Of a stretch of DNA of 64,000 nt, positions 54,772 through 62,322 are shown piece after piece (position 1 is the first letter of the stretch; each line of letters starts with the position of its first letter). Position numbers and translations under genes: made by a program. Origin of the DNA: Undibacterium cyanobacteriorum (GTDB taxonomy: Bacteria; Pseudomonadota; Gammaproteobacteria; Burkholderiales; Burkholderiaceae_D); the NCBI RefSeq assembly GCF_031326225.1, contig NZ_CP133720.1:1612001-1676000 (forward strand), given 5' to 3'. The notes below the pieces were generated by a model. It ran no database searches. It was not told the origin of the DNA and worked only from the letters and a program-made list of their open reading frames with translations.

Positions 54772-55767
54772 ATGAAAATGGTACCAATATCAAAAGAGCG
54801 ATCTGCGCTCGTGCGGGTGGTCCAAGTCTTGGGGTTATATGTCTTGCTGGCGGCTACTGCTTTGAGCTTGAGCTCCTGCGGTCTTTTCGTTAAACCTGTG
54901 AAAACGGAGAATCTTGTCGCTGAACGCGTCTTGAAGAAAAAGATTGTGATGACCGGATTTGCAGTCAATATGCCGCTGCAAGTACAGGATCTCGACGACG
55001 TGGCGCAAGGCGTGCCACGTGAGTTGTTAGAACGATTGCAGCGTTCTGGTAACTTTCTGGTCCGCCAGTCTAAGAATCTATTGTCTTATGATTTTCAACA
55101 AGAGACCCCAAGTGCCCAGTTGGTACGTCAAGTCGCCGCTGAAAATGACGCGCAGTTCGTGATCGCAGGTGAGATTCGCAATGCAGGTGTGCGTACTGAT
55201 TCCAAGTATTGGGGTTTGTGGGAAACGCGTAAGCGGCAGATAGAAATCGACTTCGCCATTTATGATGGGATTAGTGGCGCCTTCATTTCACGTCATCATC
55301 TCTATCGTCCCGCGGAAGATGACGCAAAGGTTGGGCGCGATAAGGCCTTTGGTAGCGTCGCTTTTTATGCGACTAGTTTTGGTAAAGCGCTCGACAGTGT
55401 TCTACAAGAGGCGGTGGGGTGGATACGTCAAGATTTAGCACCATACCCGATGATGGCGCGCATTCTCGATATCAAAGGTGACCGCATTGTGCTCGATGCT
55501 GGCGTGCAGTCAAATCTTGTGGTCGGCGATCCTGCGCTGGTGGTCGCACAATATGATCAATTGCCGACCTTGGGACTCAGTTCCACACAAGCGAAACCCC
55601 TGCAATATGGCATCCCACAAGTCAGCATGGGGATCGCAAAAATCATTCAAGTGCAACATCCCTTCGCCGTCGCTGAGTTACGCGACACTCCTGCGACCGC
55701 CGACTTTAAGGTAAAAGTTGGCGATTATGTTCGATTTGATCCTGCCGTATTTATGGCGATGAAATGA
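54772..55767 (+). CDS. Flagellar assembly FlgT/FlgO-like lipoprotein
   Basis: A 331-residue exported protein. The signal peptide ends in a lipobox-like LSSC (Cys36), so it is probably lipidated. The middle (VPRELLERLQRSGNFLVRQSKNLL, NDAQFVIAGEIRNAG, IEIDFAIYDGISGAFISRHH) matches the pattern of the FlgT/FlgO/CsgG-like domain, and the end (ILDIKGDRIVLDAGVQSNLVVGDPALVVAQ) resembles the FlgT C-terminal domain. FlgT/FlgO proteins stabilise the flagellar outer-membrane ring. No flagellar operon adjoins. A second ATG lies two codons in. Confidence 0.7.
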   Translation: MKMVPISKERSALVRVVQVLGLYVLLAATALSLSSCGLFVKPVKTENLVAERVLKKKIVMTGFAVNMPLQVQDLDDVAQGVPRELLERLQRSGNFLVRQSKNLLSYDFQQETPSAQLVRQVAAENDAQFVIAGEIRNAGVRTDSKYWGLWETRKRQIEIDFAIYDGISGAFISRHHLYRPAEDDAKVGRDKAFGSVAFYATSFGKALDSVLQEAVGWIRQDLAPYPMMARILDIKGDRIVLDAGVQSNLVVGDPALVVAQYDQLPTLGLSSTQAKPLQYGIPQVSMGIAKIIQVQHPFAVAELRDTPATADFKVKVGDYVRFDPAVFMAMK

Positions 55768-55965
55768 GTGCCTCGGCACTAGGTCTAAAATTTTTTAATT
55801 TATTTTGGCCTCCCGCACTTTTCTTCCCTCCGAGATTGACGTCGAGTTCCGAGCTATGGACTTTTTCGCACGTCGCAATCTGGCCGTTTATAAATTTCAA
55901 AAATTGCATTGAAAGCTCAAGAACCAAGGTCATTTCTTTGGGATTTGAACCGGTTTTTGACATGC

Positions 55966-55995
55966 CTGAGACAAACATCCGTAATCGAGTATAAT
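55966..55995 (+). promoter_or_regulatory. Sigma70-type promoter of the alpha/beta hydrolase gene
   Basis: Consensus -10 TATAAT (55990-55995) with an approximate -35 CTGAGA (55966-55971) at 18-base spacing, 41 bases before the start codon. A TTGACA at 55957-55962 is too far (27 bases) to pair with it. Confidence 0.6.
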
Positions 55996-55999
55996 AATC

Positions 56000-56011
56000 G
56001 AACGGTCGTTC
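56000..56011. promoter_or_regulatory. TetR-type operator-like palindrome
   Basis: GAACGGTCGTTC: five-base arms GAACG/CGTTC around two bases, placed at the expected transcription start of the hydrolase gene. The form AACGNNCGTT is common for TetR-family repressor sites. No tetR gene lies in this part of the window. Confidence 0.5.
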
Positions 56012-56035
56012 TATTTATGTCTTTAGGTCAACATT

Positions 56036-56917
56036 ATGAAATCAAGTCGCTCTGAATTCGTCGCTCTGCGTGGGCTCAATATGCATTTCCGTCATTGGGG
56101 AAATCCCGATGCGCCTAAGTTGTTCATGGTGCACGGTTGGATGGATGTGGCGGCCTCATTTCAGTTTGTAGTGGATTGCCTAGCGCGTGATTGGCATGTC
56201 ATCGCACCGGATTGGCGCGGTTTTGGTTTAACCGAGTACCCGAAAGTCGAAAGTTACTGGTTCCCCGACTATGTCGCAGACCTGGATGCCATTCTGGAGC
56301 ATTTCTCTCCCGATGCGCCGGTGAATTTGGTGGGGCATAGCATGGGCGGAAATATCTCGATGATTTATGCAGGGGTTCGTCCAGAACGGATTGCTAAGTT
56401 GGTCAATCTGGAAGGCTTTGGTATGCCGATGACGCAGGCGAAACAAGCGCCAGGCCGTTACCGTAAATGGCTGGAAGAATTGCGCCAAGTACCAACGCTG
56501 CGTCCCTACGCCAGTGCTGCGGAAGTGGCCGCTCGTTTGCAAAAGACGAATCCGCGCTTACGCGACGATCGTGCAGCCTATTTGGCTCAACATTGGGCCA
56601 AAGAAAATGCGCAAGGGCAGTGGGAATTGTTGGCCGACCCTGCACACAAAAATTCGTCACCTTTGCTCTATCACGTCGATGAAGTGTTGGAATGCTGGCA
56701 AAGTATTACCGCGCCAGTGTTGTGGGTAGAAGCGAACGACACTGATATCTGGCGCATGATCGGTGCGAAGGAAGAAGCGCGTGCTGAAATTGATCGCCGC
56801 ATGAAATTTATACCGCAACTGAAGGCAGAAGTCGTGATGGATGCTGGACATATGCTGCACCATGATCAACCAGAAGTATTGGCGCGTTTGATTGAGGATT
56901 TTTTCATTCAAGAATAG
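56036..56917 (+). CDS. Alpha/beta-hydrolase
   Basis: Soluble esterase/hydrolase-type protein of 293 residues. The nucleophile elbow is GHSMGGN with Ser102; the oxyanion-hole segment is VHGWMDVAASF (about 32-42); candidate acid is Asp in WVEANDTDIW and the catalytic His in AGHMLHHDQP near 280. No signal peptide. Substrate unknown; small acyl or aryl esters are typical. Promoter and a TetR-like operator just upstream suggest inducible expression by a lipophilic or aromatic ligand (inference). A terminator follows. Confidence 0.88.
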   Translation: MKSSRSEFVALRGLNMHFRHWGNPDAPKLFMVHGWMDVAASFQFVVDCLARDWHVIAPDWRGFGLTEYPKVESYWFPDYVADLDAILEHFSPDAPVNLVGHSMGGNISMIYAGVRPERIAKLVNLEGFGMPMTQAKQAPGRYRKWLEELRQVPTLRPYASAAEVAARLQKTNPRLRDDRAAYLAQHWAKENAQGQWELLADPAHKNSSPLLYHVDEVLECWQSITAPVLWVEANDTDIWRMIGAKEEARAEIDRRMKFIPQLKAEVVMDAGHMLHHDQPEVLARLIEDFFIQE

Positions 56918-57000
56918 AGGCGCTTGCCTTTCAAGTTGCTCATTACTGCGGATTGAGGTGTGGCTCCTAATAGAAGCAGTGGAGCCTGTAAAGTTTGCAA

Positions 57001-57040
57001 AAAAGAGGCGCGCCTTGCATACTAGGCAGGCCTCTTTTTT
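57001..57040 (+). terminator. Rho-independent terminator of the alpha/beta hydrolase gene
   Basis: AAAAGAGGC and GCCTCTTTT arms plus an inner GCCT/AGGC stem, followed by a T-run. Confidence 0.85.
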
Positions 57041-57066
57041 TGTACATCAAAACCTTCATTACGCTC

Positions 57067-57588
57067 ATGCCGCGCTTCACTCACTTTTTTTCTCCGAAAA
57101 ATGTCTTCCTTGGCACGAGAATCTTTGGATTTCTCATCGCCGCTTCTTTAGCGGGCTGTGCCAATATGAGCGCATTCGAATCTGGCTTGCAGCCATTTTC
57201 GACGGATGGTTGCAGTCTTTTTCCTGATCGCGCCTACATTACGAGAGCCGATTGGTGTAGTTGCTGTTTAGTGCACGATCTCGCCTACTGGCGAGGTGGA
57301 ACAGAGCAAGAACGAATGGCTGCAGATCTTGCCCTGAAAGATTGTGTGCAAAAGTCCACGAAAAACCCTGTGCTGGCGAATTTGATGTTTGATGGAGTTC
57401 GCCTGGGCGGCGGCCCGTACTTCTTTACCAGCTACCGCTGGGCTTATGGCTGGAAAGTGGGGAGGGCCTATGCACCACTGAATGCCGACGAAAAAGCGCA
57501 AGCTGATCGCCTCGAGTCAATCTATCGCGCCAGTAACCCCGAACTCAAATGCCAACAGCAAGCCAACGCAGGTGCTACTGGGTGTTGA
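57067..57588 (+). CDS. Phospholipase A2-like lipoprotein
   Basis: Predicted lipoprotein of 173 residues: hydrophobic N-terminus and lipobox LAGC (Cys31). It has a motif much like the phospholipase A2 active site, CCLVHDLAYW (His70-Asp71), after a loop TDGCSLFPD that could bind calcium as in secreted PLA2. Cysteine pairs would allow disulfides. If active it would cleave the sn-2 chain of phospholipids in the envelope; the missing cysteine after His-Asp and small size leave this open. I start at ATG 57067; the frame is open to 56995 but that part is inside the preceding terminator. No strong ribosome-binding site is seen. Confidence 0.7.
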   Translation: MPRFTHFFSPKNVFLGTRIFGFLIAASLAGCANMSAFESGLQPFSTDGCSLFPDRAYITRADWCSCCLVHDLAYWRGGTEQERMAADLALKDCVQKSTKNPVLANLMFDGVRLGGGPYFFTSYRWAYGWKVGRAYAPLNADEKAQADRLESIYRASNPELKCQQQANAGATGC

Positions 57589-57836
57589 ATCGCTTTGTCT
57601 GATATTAGGCTTCTCAAACCTCAAGCATCAAACTTTAAACCCACACCTCAAATCTTAAGTCGGCACGTCTTAGCGTCATAAAACAGCATTTTTTCGAAAT
57701 ACTTTCATTCTTTTGGAACTTTTTGATTCCGCCATTGGAATACAAAAAGTTAGCTTGCCTTGGTGCTTCCAAGAAATCTAATCGCAAGCGCTTTTTCGGT
57801 AAATACAGGCGTAGTTCATAGAGAGATTAGTAGGGA

Positions 57837-58436
57837 ATGGTCGAGGTAGTAAGCGATACACAATTGTGGAGACAGATGCAGCAAGGTGATGCCGCCGCCT
57901 TTGCGGCCTTGTATCGTCGTCACCAAGCGGCTTTGTATCGCTATGCCTTATTGCGTACTGGCTCGGAATCTGCAGCGGCGGATTTAGTGCAAGAAGTTTT
58001 TATGGGATTGATGCAAAATCAATATCGCTTTGATCCCTTATTAGGAAGCCTGCAATTCTTTTTGTTTGGCGTGATCCGTAATTTAGCCTTGAAGCACGAC
58101 GCCAGCCAACGCCGGTTTGGGGTGCCACCTATTCGATCTAGTGGCGGTGACGAAGAGGATGAAGAATGCGAGGAGGTGATGTGTGAAAGTCCCACACCCT
58201 TGCAACGACTTCTACACAATGAAATGGCGGAGGATTTACGTGCGGCCATTGCTAGCCTCTCAGCCCACTATCGTGATGTCCTGATTTTGTTTGAGATGGA
58301 AGAATTGACTTACTTGGAAATTGCGGAAATTTGTCAAATTAATGTAGGTACCGTTCGCTCGAGACTATCACGAGCACGGCAAGCCTTGGCCGAGCGTTTG
58401 CAAGCATGGCAAGGCGAACATGCTAAATCAGCCTAG
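57837..58436 (+). CDS. ECF-type RNA polymerase sigma factor
   Basis: A 199-residue sigma70-family protein with region 2 (AFAALYRRHQAALYRYALLRTGSESAAADLVQEVFMGLM) and region 4 (LSAHYRDVLILFEMEELTYLEIAEICQINVGTVRSRLSRARQAL), joined by an acidic linker (about 100-125, DEEDEECEEV). It would direct polymerase to a small stress or envelope regulon. The two following genes on the same strand encode a membrane protein and a secreted protein, fitting the sigma/anti-sigma/target layout. The ATG at 57837 has GAGAGA about ten bases ahead. Confidence 0.92.
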   Translation: MVEVVSDTQLWRQMQQGDAAAFAALYRRHQAALYRYALLRTGSESAAADLVQEVFMGLMQNQYRFDPLLGSLQFFLFGVIRNLALKHDASQRRFGVPPIRSSGGDEEDEECEEVMCESPTPLQRLLHNEMAEDLRAAIASLSAHYRDVLILFEMEELTYLEIAEICQINVGTVRSRLSRARQALAERLQAWQGEHAKSA

Positions 58437-58563
58437 GATTCATTCGGATCAGAGAAATTGGATCAGAAAAATATGCACAATTTGATGATGAGTATTTTGA
58501 TGATTGATTATCGGATGATCGAAGTGCGTCGAAGAGAAAGTAATTAGTCAGAAAGTGACATGT

Positions 58564-59121
58564 ATGCAGTACCCCGAAGAACACAATAGTGAATTGAAAC
58601 CGACCACACCAGAGGAGGTGGATGCGATTTTGCGTCCTTGGATTGGAGTGTTGCGGCAAGAGATGCAAACGCAAACGATGCCATCACAGGTGGAATTGGC
58701 ACTGATGGCCAAATTTAAAGCGCAGCATCGTCCAGCGCCATGGTACCAACGGATTGGTGAGATGTATTGGCAATGGGCGAGTGGCATTGCGGTCGCCATT
58801 TTGACCTTGAGTGTAACGATTCAAACCTCGCGTCTGGATCAGGATTGGTCGCCCTCGGCTTCCCCAATTGCCTTTGGAAACGCGGGCGTAGAGGATCTGC
58901 ATTCGGAAAATATTCCTTTTGTAGCACTCGGCAGTGGCGAAGAAATTGTCATGCAAGACAATATGCGCATTGTGCAAGCAGAAGTGCCGCATGCGATGTT
59001 AGCGAGTATGGGCATTAGTGTGAGCCCAGATCAAGTTGGAGGAAGTTCAACGGCAGAAATGTTGTATGGCGCGAATAATCAACCCTTGGCTGTGCGGTTT
59101 GTGCCGCATAGTTTGAAATAG
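58564..59121 (+). CDS. Single-pass membrane protein, candidate anti-sigma factor
   Basis: A 185-residue protein of no family I can name. Residues about 1-70 are polar and helical, followed by one membrane segment (about 72-92: WQWASGIAVAILTLSVTI) and a periplasmic part. This topology, and its position 127 bases after an ECF sigma gene, are those of an anti-sigma factor, but no zinc-binding ZAS motif (HxxxCxxC) is present. I use ATG 58564; a GTG three codons upstream is the alternative. It lies 21 bases before the next gene. Confidence 0.6.
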   Translation: MQYPEEHNSELKPTTPEEVDAILRPWIGVLRQEMQTQTMPSQVELALMAKFKAQHRPAPWYQRIGEMYWQWASGIAVAILTLSVTIQTSRLDQDWSPSASPIAFGNAGVEDLHSENIPFVALGSGEEIVMQDNMRIVQAEVPHAMLASMGISVSPDQVGGSSTAEMLYGANNQPLAVRFVPHSLK

Positions 59122-59142
59122 CAAAGCGTGGAGGATGTGAAG

Positions 59143-60360
59143 ATGAAATTAATGGAGCAGAAACAAATTGTGCAGAAGCAAATCCAGCACAACTACATGA
59201 GTCAATTGATAGGAGCAGCCTTACTCGCCTTGAGCATGGGTACAGCGAGTGCATCTGTTGGAGCGATGGGCGACCCGGATGATCCGCAAACCGACAAGAA
59301 AATGGAAGTGCGTACGCAAGTGATGGTGATGAATAATGGTCAAACCACGACTCGTACCGAGACCAGTGTCTTTCCTGAGAAAGCCAGCTTCTTCACGACA
59401 TCTAATGGCGGCATGCATTTTTTCTCTTCTGCTGAACCCGTGAAGAACGCGCCGTATAGCGCTGAAGCGATCAGTGAAACAGTGCAGAAACTGGCTGATG
59501 GTAATACCATTAGTAGCAAGTCCAGTATGCTCAACTTCCGTGATAGTGCAGGGCGCAGTCGCACTGAAGTCAGAAATGCGAAAGGTGAAACAACACAAAT
59601 CATGATTTCTGATCCGGCAGGATCGGTGTTGACTTTGAATCCAGCGACCAAGACGGCAACCAAACTCGAAACTAAAGTGAATTTCGTTGGTGGTAAGTTA
59701 CCAGCTGGCGGTATTCGTGAAATCAATGTTGAGAAAATCCGCAAGGGGAAAGAGGGCGGTGAGAATGTCGAAGTTCGAGCCATCGTAGGCGATGCTAAAC
59801 CTGGCGAAAAAACAGTCGTTGTTCGACGCGTAGAGGGCGGAGAGCTCTCCAGCACGAGCGCGACCACTAGTGCAACCAATCACATGCAAGGCAAAGAGAT
59901 TACGATTGATGTGCGCGGACCTGAACATGGATCCGCAATCGGAATGTTAGCCAATGGTCCAGATGGTGCTTTTATGCGCTTGTTTGCCGACAGTAAATGG
60001 GCCGCGAAAAAACAATCAAAGACCTTAGGAACAAAAGAGATTGAAGGCGTGAAGGCCGAAGGTAAGCTGACGAGCTATGAAATTCCAGCTGGTGAAATCG
60101 GTAATGCGCAAGCGTTAGTGGTCAGCGATGAAGTGTGGACCTCCCCAGAACTGCAGTTGGTCGTGTATTCCAAACATAGCGATCCGCGTTCTGGTGACCG
60201 CATTTATCGTTTGACCAATTTGAAACGCGAGGAAGTCGCGGCGAGTCAATTCGTCGCACCGAGCGATTATAAGGTGCGCGATCTAGCGAAAGAAATGAAA
60301 GTGATCATGAAAGACGGTCTCGAAAAAACAGAGAAAGTCGAAAAAATCGAACGTAAATAG
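59143..60360 (+). CDS. Unknown secreted protein downstream of ECF sigma factor
   Basis: A 405-residue protein with a hydrophobic signal segment (about 18-37: SQLIGAALLALSMGTASAS) and a polar, beta-rich body. It has charged repeats such as VEVRAIVGDAKPGEKTVVVRRVEGGE and a Lys/Glu-rich C-terminus. I do not recognise the family. Translated from ATG 59143, it has GGAGG eight bases before. Its place behind the sigma and membrane-protein genes suggests a regulated envelope component or a sensor of envelope state. Possible relation to MucB/RseB-like lipid-binding proteins is not supported by any motif I can see. Confidence 0.65.
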   Translation: MKLMEQKQIVQKQIQHNYMSQLIGAALLALSMGTASASVGAMGDPDDPQTDKKMEVRTQVMVMNNGQTTTRTETSVFPEKASFFTTSNGGMHFFSSAEPVKNAPYSAEAISETVQKLADGNTISSKSSMLNFRDSAGRSRTEVRNAKGETTQIMISDPAGSVLTLNPATKTATKLETKVNFVGGKLPAGGIREINVEKIRKGKEGGENVEVRAIVGDAKPGEKTVVVRRVEGGELSSTSATTSATNHMQGKEITIDVRGPEHGSAIGMLANGPDGAFMRLFADSKWAAKKQSKTLGTKEIEGVKAEGKLTSYEIPAGEIGNAQALVVSDEVWTSPELQLVVYSKHSDPRSGDRIYRLTNLKREEVAASQFVAPSDYKVRDLAKEMKVIMKDGLEKTEKVEKIERK

Positions 60361-60894
60361 TTTCGGTCATACCGTGACGGCATTCATTACGGATGAGGTT
60401 CAGTCGGTTCAGATGCATTTTGAACCGACTGATCAGAAATGCATTCACGCTAGCCAGTCTATTGCTTTGAGATCTGTGACCTGAACAAGGGCGCAGTGGT
60501 ATAGATTTTGTGATTTGATGCAGATCTCAAAACACTACACTAGGCACTGTGGAGTGTGATCACCGCGATGCATGAGAGTAGTGACTTAGCACGATCTAAG
60601 TCTTTTTGAAGTTTTTAGCGAATCATCTTTGGGTGATTCGCTTTTTTTCGTTCAATGATACCGATCTAGAATGATTGAATTAGCGCCTCACAGCTCGACC
60701 TAGACTGTGCATCGCGCTTCAATCAAGCGACTAGGCGGCGATTTCTCCGCTGAGGCAAGGGCGATTCTGGCAATCTGGGTTAAACTCTTACAAATTCGTT
60801 CGTGTATCTTTGATTTTGCGCCGCGCTTAAGCAAAGATGCTCAGAACAAGCTAAAGATTTTGCCAACTTTTCATTCATCCCTGATACGCCAGCT
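60361..60894. other. Long intergenic region with two hairpins, no protein gene
   Basis: Holds an 11-base perfect stem CAGTCGGTTCA / TGAACCGACTG (60401-60411 / 60421-60431) without T-tract, then a separate clear terminator at 60617-60648. Between them lies about 185 bases with a weak promoter-like pair (GTGACC at 60476-60481, TATAGA at 60500-60505, 18-base spacer). A small RNA is possible. The remainder leads to the PLP-enzyme gene at 60895. Confidence 0.45.
60617..60648 (+). terminator. Isolated rho-independent terminator
   Basis: AGCGAATCA and TGATTCGCT arms with a seven-base loop followed by TTTTTTT; about 260 bases after the nearest upstream stop codon. Confidence 0.85.
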
Positions 60895-62136
60895 ATGAGT
60901 ACCCGTCCTTCTTACGGTTTTACCACCACCGTCCTCCATAACGACCGCCAAAAAAATATTGAGCATGGCTCACCGCATAAGCCCGTGCACAACTCTGTGA
61001 CATTTGGTTATGCCGATGCGCGCGATTTGGCGGAGGTTTTTCAAGGGAAGCAAAGCGGGTATCGCTATGGTCGTCAAGGCAACCCGACCGTGTCTGCGCT
61101 TGAAGAGAAGATTACGAAAATGGAAGACGGTATTGGTTCGATTTGTTTTGCCACAGGGATGGCGGCGATCGGTGCCGTGTTTCAAGGTTTGCTACGTAAA
61201 GGCGATCACATCGTTTCCTCAGGATTTTTGTTCGGGAATACGAATAGCGTGTGGCAGACTTGTGCCGATCAAGGCTTGGAACTCTCTTTGGTCGATGCCA
61301 CCGATGTGAAGAATGTCGAATCCGTATTGCAAGAAAATACGCGTATGGTTTTTGTCGAGACGATTGCCAATCCGCGTACCCAAATCGCTGATTTGGCGCG
61401 TATCGGTGAATTGTGCCGTCAACGCGGCATTCTGTATGTGGTTGATAATACGATGACTTCACCCTACCTTTTTAAACCAAAAGCGGTGGGGACGGGTTTG
61501 GTGGTGAATTCTTTGACGAAGTCGATCGCTGGCCATGGCAATGTACTCGGCGGTGCCTTGACAGACACGGGGCTATTTGATTGGAGCGCCTATCCGCACA
61601 TCGCCCCTAACTTCCGCAAGCAAGCGCCCGCGGCACAAGGTTTGGCGCAATTGCGCGCCAAAGCACTGCGAGATTTTGGTGCGAGTTTAAGCCCGGATGC
61701 CGCCCATCAAATCGCAGTCGGCGCCGAGACCCTTGCCCTGCGCATGGAACGCGAAAGTGCGAATGCGATGGCGATCGCTAGTATGTTGGAAGCTGATCCG
61801 CGGGTCGCCAAGGTTCACTACCCTGGACTCGCATCGCATCCACAACATGCTTTAGCTTTGCAGCTTTTCAAAGCTTACGGGGCGCTGTTTAGTTTTGAGT
61901 TGCAGCCAGAGATCGATTGTTTCGATTATTTGAATCGTCTCAAGTTAGCGATCAATGCTACGCATTTGGGTGACACACGCACACTTGTAATTCCAGTAGC
62001 TCACACCATCTTCTTCGAAATGGGACCGGCACGTCGAGCAGAAATGGGGATTAATGATTCCTTGATTCGTGTGTCGGTGGGGATTGAAGATACGGATGAC
62101 ATTCTGCATGATTTTCAACAGGCTTTAGGAAATTAG
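60895..62136 (+). CDS. Cys/Met metabolism PLP-dependent enzyme (cystathionine gamma-synthase family)
   Basis: Cytoplasmic PLP enzyme of 413 residues. The Schiff-base lysine is Lys209 in NSLTKSIAGHGNVLGG; Tyr57 and Arg60 (YRYGRQGNPT) and Asp184 (VVDNTMTSP) bind cofactor and substrate. Family members make cystathionine or homocysteine from acylated homoserine (MetB, MetZ), or cleave methionine; sequence alone does not decide which. The RYGRQGNPT form and LRAKALRDFGASLSP are common in the betaproteobacterial branch annotated as cystathionine gamma-synthase family or O-succinylhomoserine sulfhydrylase. No met operon genes adjoin. Confidence 0.85.
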   Translation: MSTRPSYGFTTTVLHNDRQKNIEHGSPHKPVHNSVTFGYADARDLAEVFQGKQSGYRYGRQGNPTVSALEEKITKMEDGIGSICFATGMAAIGAVFQGLLRKGDHIVSSGFLFGNTNSVWQTCADQGLELSLVDATDVKNVESVLQENTRMVFVETIANPRTQIADLARIGELCRQRGILYVVDNTMTSPYLFKPKAVGTGLVVNSLTKSIAGHGNVLGGALTDTGLFDWSAYPHIAPNFRKQAPAAQGLAQLRAKALRDFGASLSPDAAHQIAVGAETLALRMERESANAMAIASMLEADPRVAKVHYPGLASHPQHALALQLFKAYGALFSFELQPEIDCFDYLNRLKLAINATHLGDTRTLVIPVAHTIFFEMGPARRAEMGINDSLIRVSVGIEDTDDILHDFQQALGN

Positions 62137-62322
62137 ACCGAGGCAAAGCAAGGCTCGACGCACATGCATGGAGTTGGAGCACTAGGGCGCTCATGCGCTA
62201 ATGCACTGATGTGTTCAGGAATACCAACGCTTGCAATCCTTGAGCGACTGATTTTTGTTGGTATCTTGAAGCAGTATTAAGGTTTGCTTGTTTTACACTG
62301 TTCGCATTCTGATTGAGGCTCT

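Noticed and set aside
57715..57745. GGAACTT-like -35 element before the ECF sigma gene
   Set aside because: No matching ECF -10 element at suitable spacing, so autoregulation cannot be supported.
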